From: Clostridiales bacterium | GTDB taxonomy: Bacteria; Bacillota; Clostridia; Oscillospirales; Oscillospiraceae | Direction: 5' to 3' | NCBI GenBank assembly: GCA_021203685.1 | Contig: JAJQAS010000168.1 | Coordinates: forward strand, 1-13,351 | DNA length: 13,351 bases | Part shown: one piece after another, positions 13,335-13,351 of the stretch | Layout of the letters: each line of letters starts with the position of its first letter | Numbering within the stretch: position 1 is the stretch's first letter | Notes under the pieces: model-generated | The model's database searches: none | Seen by the model: the letters and a program-made list of their open reading frames with translations, nothing else | What the model was told of the DNA's origin: nothing | Position numbers and translations under genes: made by a program

Positions 13335-13351
13335 TCAGATTCTTCCTTTTC
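13331..13351 (-). CDS. 3' tail of the gene before terL, probably terminase small subunit
   Basis: Only six codons (EKEESE) and the stop TGA are visible, in the frame that overlaps the terL start by ATGA. An acidic C-terminus and this position fit a terminase small subunit, but identity is inferred from gene order alone. Confidence 0.45.
   Translation of the reverse strand, partial: EKEESE

Larger units (their letters stand above)
6461..13351 (-). mobile_element. Prophage (packaging/late module), right part beyond window
   Basis: All genes here are on the minus strand, and many are tightly coupled by 4-base ATGA overlaps. They include terminase large subunit, SPP1-like portal and MuF head protein, which are diagnostic of a tailed phage. 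After MuF, where scaffold, protease, major capsid and tail genes are expected, only two small genes occur before host sequence. The element is therefore truncated, rearranged or satellite-like. The left boundary is inferred to lie between about 6338 and 6460; the right end with integrase is not in the window. Confidence 0.8.

Overview
The window looks like a piece of a GC-rich Firmicutes (Clostridia) chromosome, most like the gut Oscillospiraceae. The evidence is high GC, strong AGGAGG-type ribosome binding sites, a domain-swapped family 3 glycoside hydrolase of a kind typical of gut and rumen Clostridia, and a Spo0A-type DNA-binding protein with matching 0A boxes. It has two unrelated halves.

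Left half (1-6050), host carbohydrate locus. Three minus-strand genes encode an esterase of the feruloyl/acetyl-xylan esterase type (3607-4584), an MFS transporter (2231-3439) and a permuted GH3 beta-glucosidase-like enzyme that runs off the left edge (1-2053). A divergent AraC-family regulator (5102-6043) sits upstream of them. The 517-base divergent region carries opposing promoters, a 13-bp direct repeat that could be the AraC operator, and a structured, inverted-repeat-bounded segment with a doubtful 80-codon ORF. The simplest reading is that AraC senses a plant-derived glycoside and controls de-esterification, uptake and hydrolysis. An intrinsic terminator separates the transporter from the GH3 gene.

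Junction (6044-6460). This stretch holds the AraC terminator, a GC-rich hairpin leader, an 18-codon Cys/Gly-rich micro-ORF that looks prematurely ended, and a 17-bp tandem repeat. I infer that the prophage boundary lies at about 6338-6460.

Right half (about 6461-13351), prophage late/packaging genes, all on the minus strand. In transcription order: the tail of an upstream gene (probably terminase small subunit), TerL, a small MGGRG-start protein, a structured RNA plus intrinsic terminator, a second MGGRG-start protein, a DUF4417 protein, an SPP1-like portal, a MuF (SPP1 gp7-like) head protein, an unknown 145-residue protein, and a stand-alone Spo0A C-terminal-domain protein. No scaffold, major capsid or tail genes follow MuF, so the element is truncated or unusually arranged.

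Two points stand out. The MuF protein carries a C-terminal extension resembling the CdiA-type nuclease toxin domain, with an unknown gene just downstream in the position expected for an immunity gene. The stand-alone Spo0A DNA-binding domain is preceded by four TTGTCGAA-type 0A boxes spaced 20, 20 and 10 bp apart, which suggests a self-contained phage regulatory circuit wired to host sporulation control.
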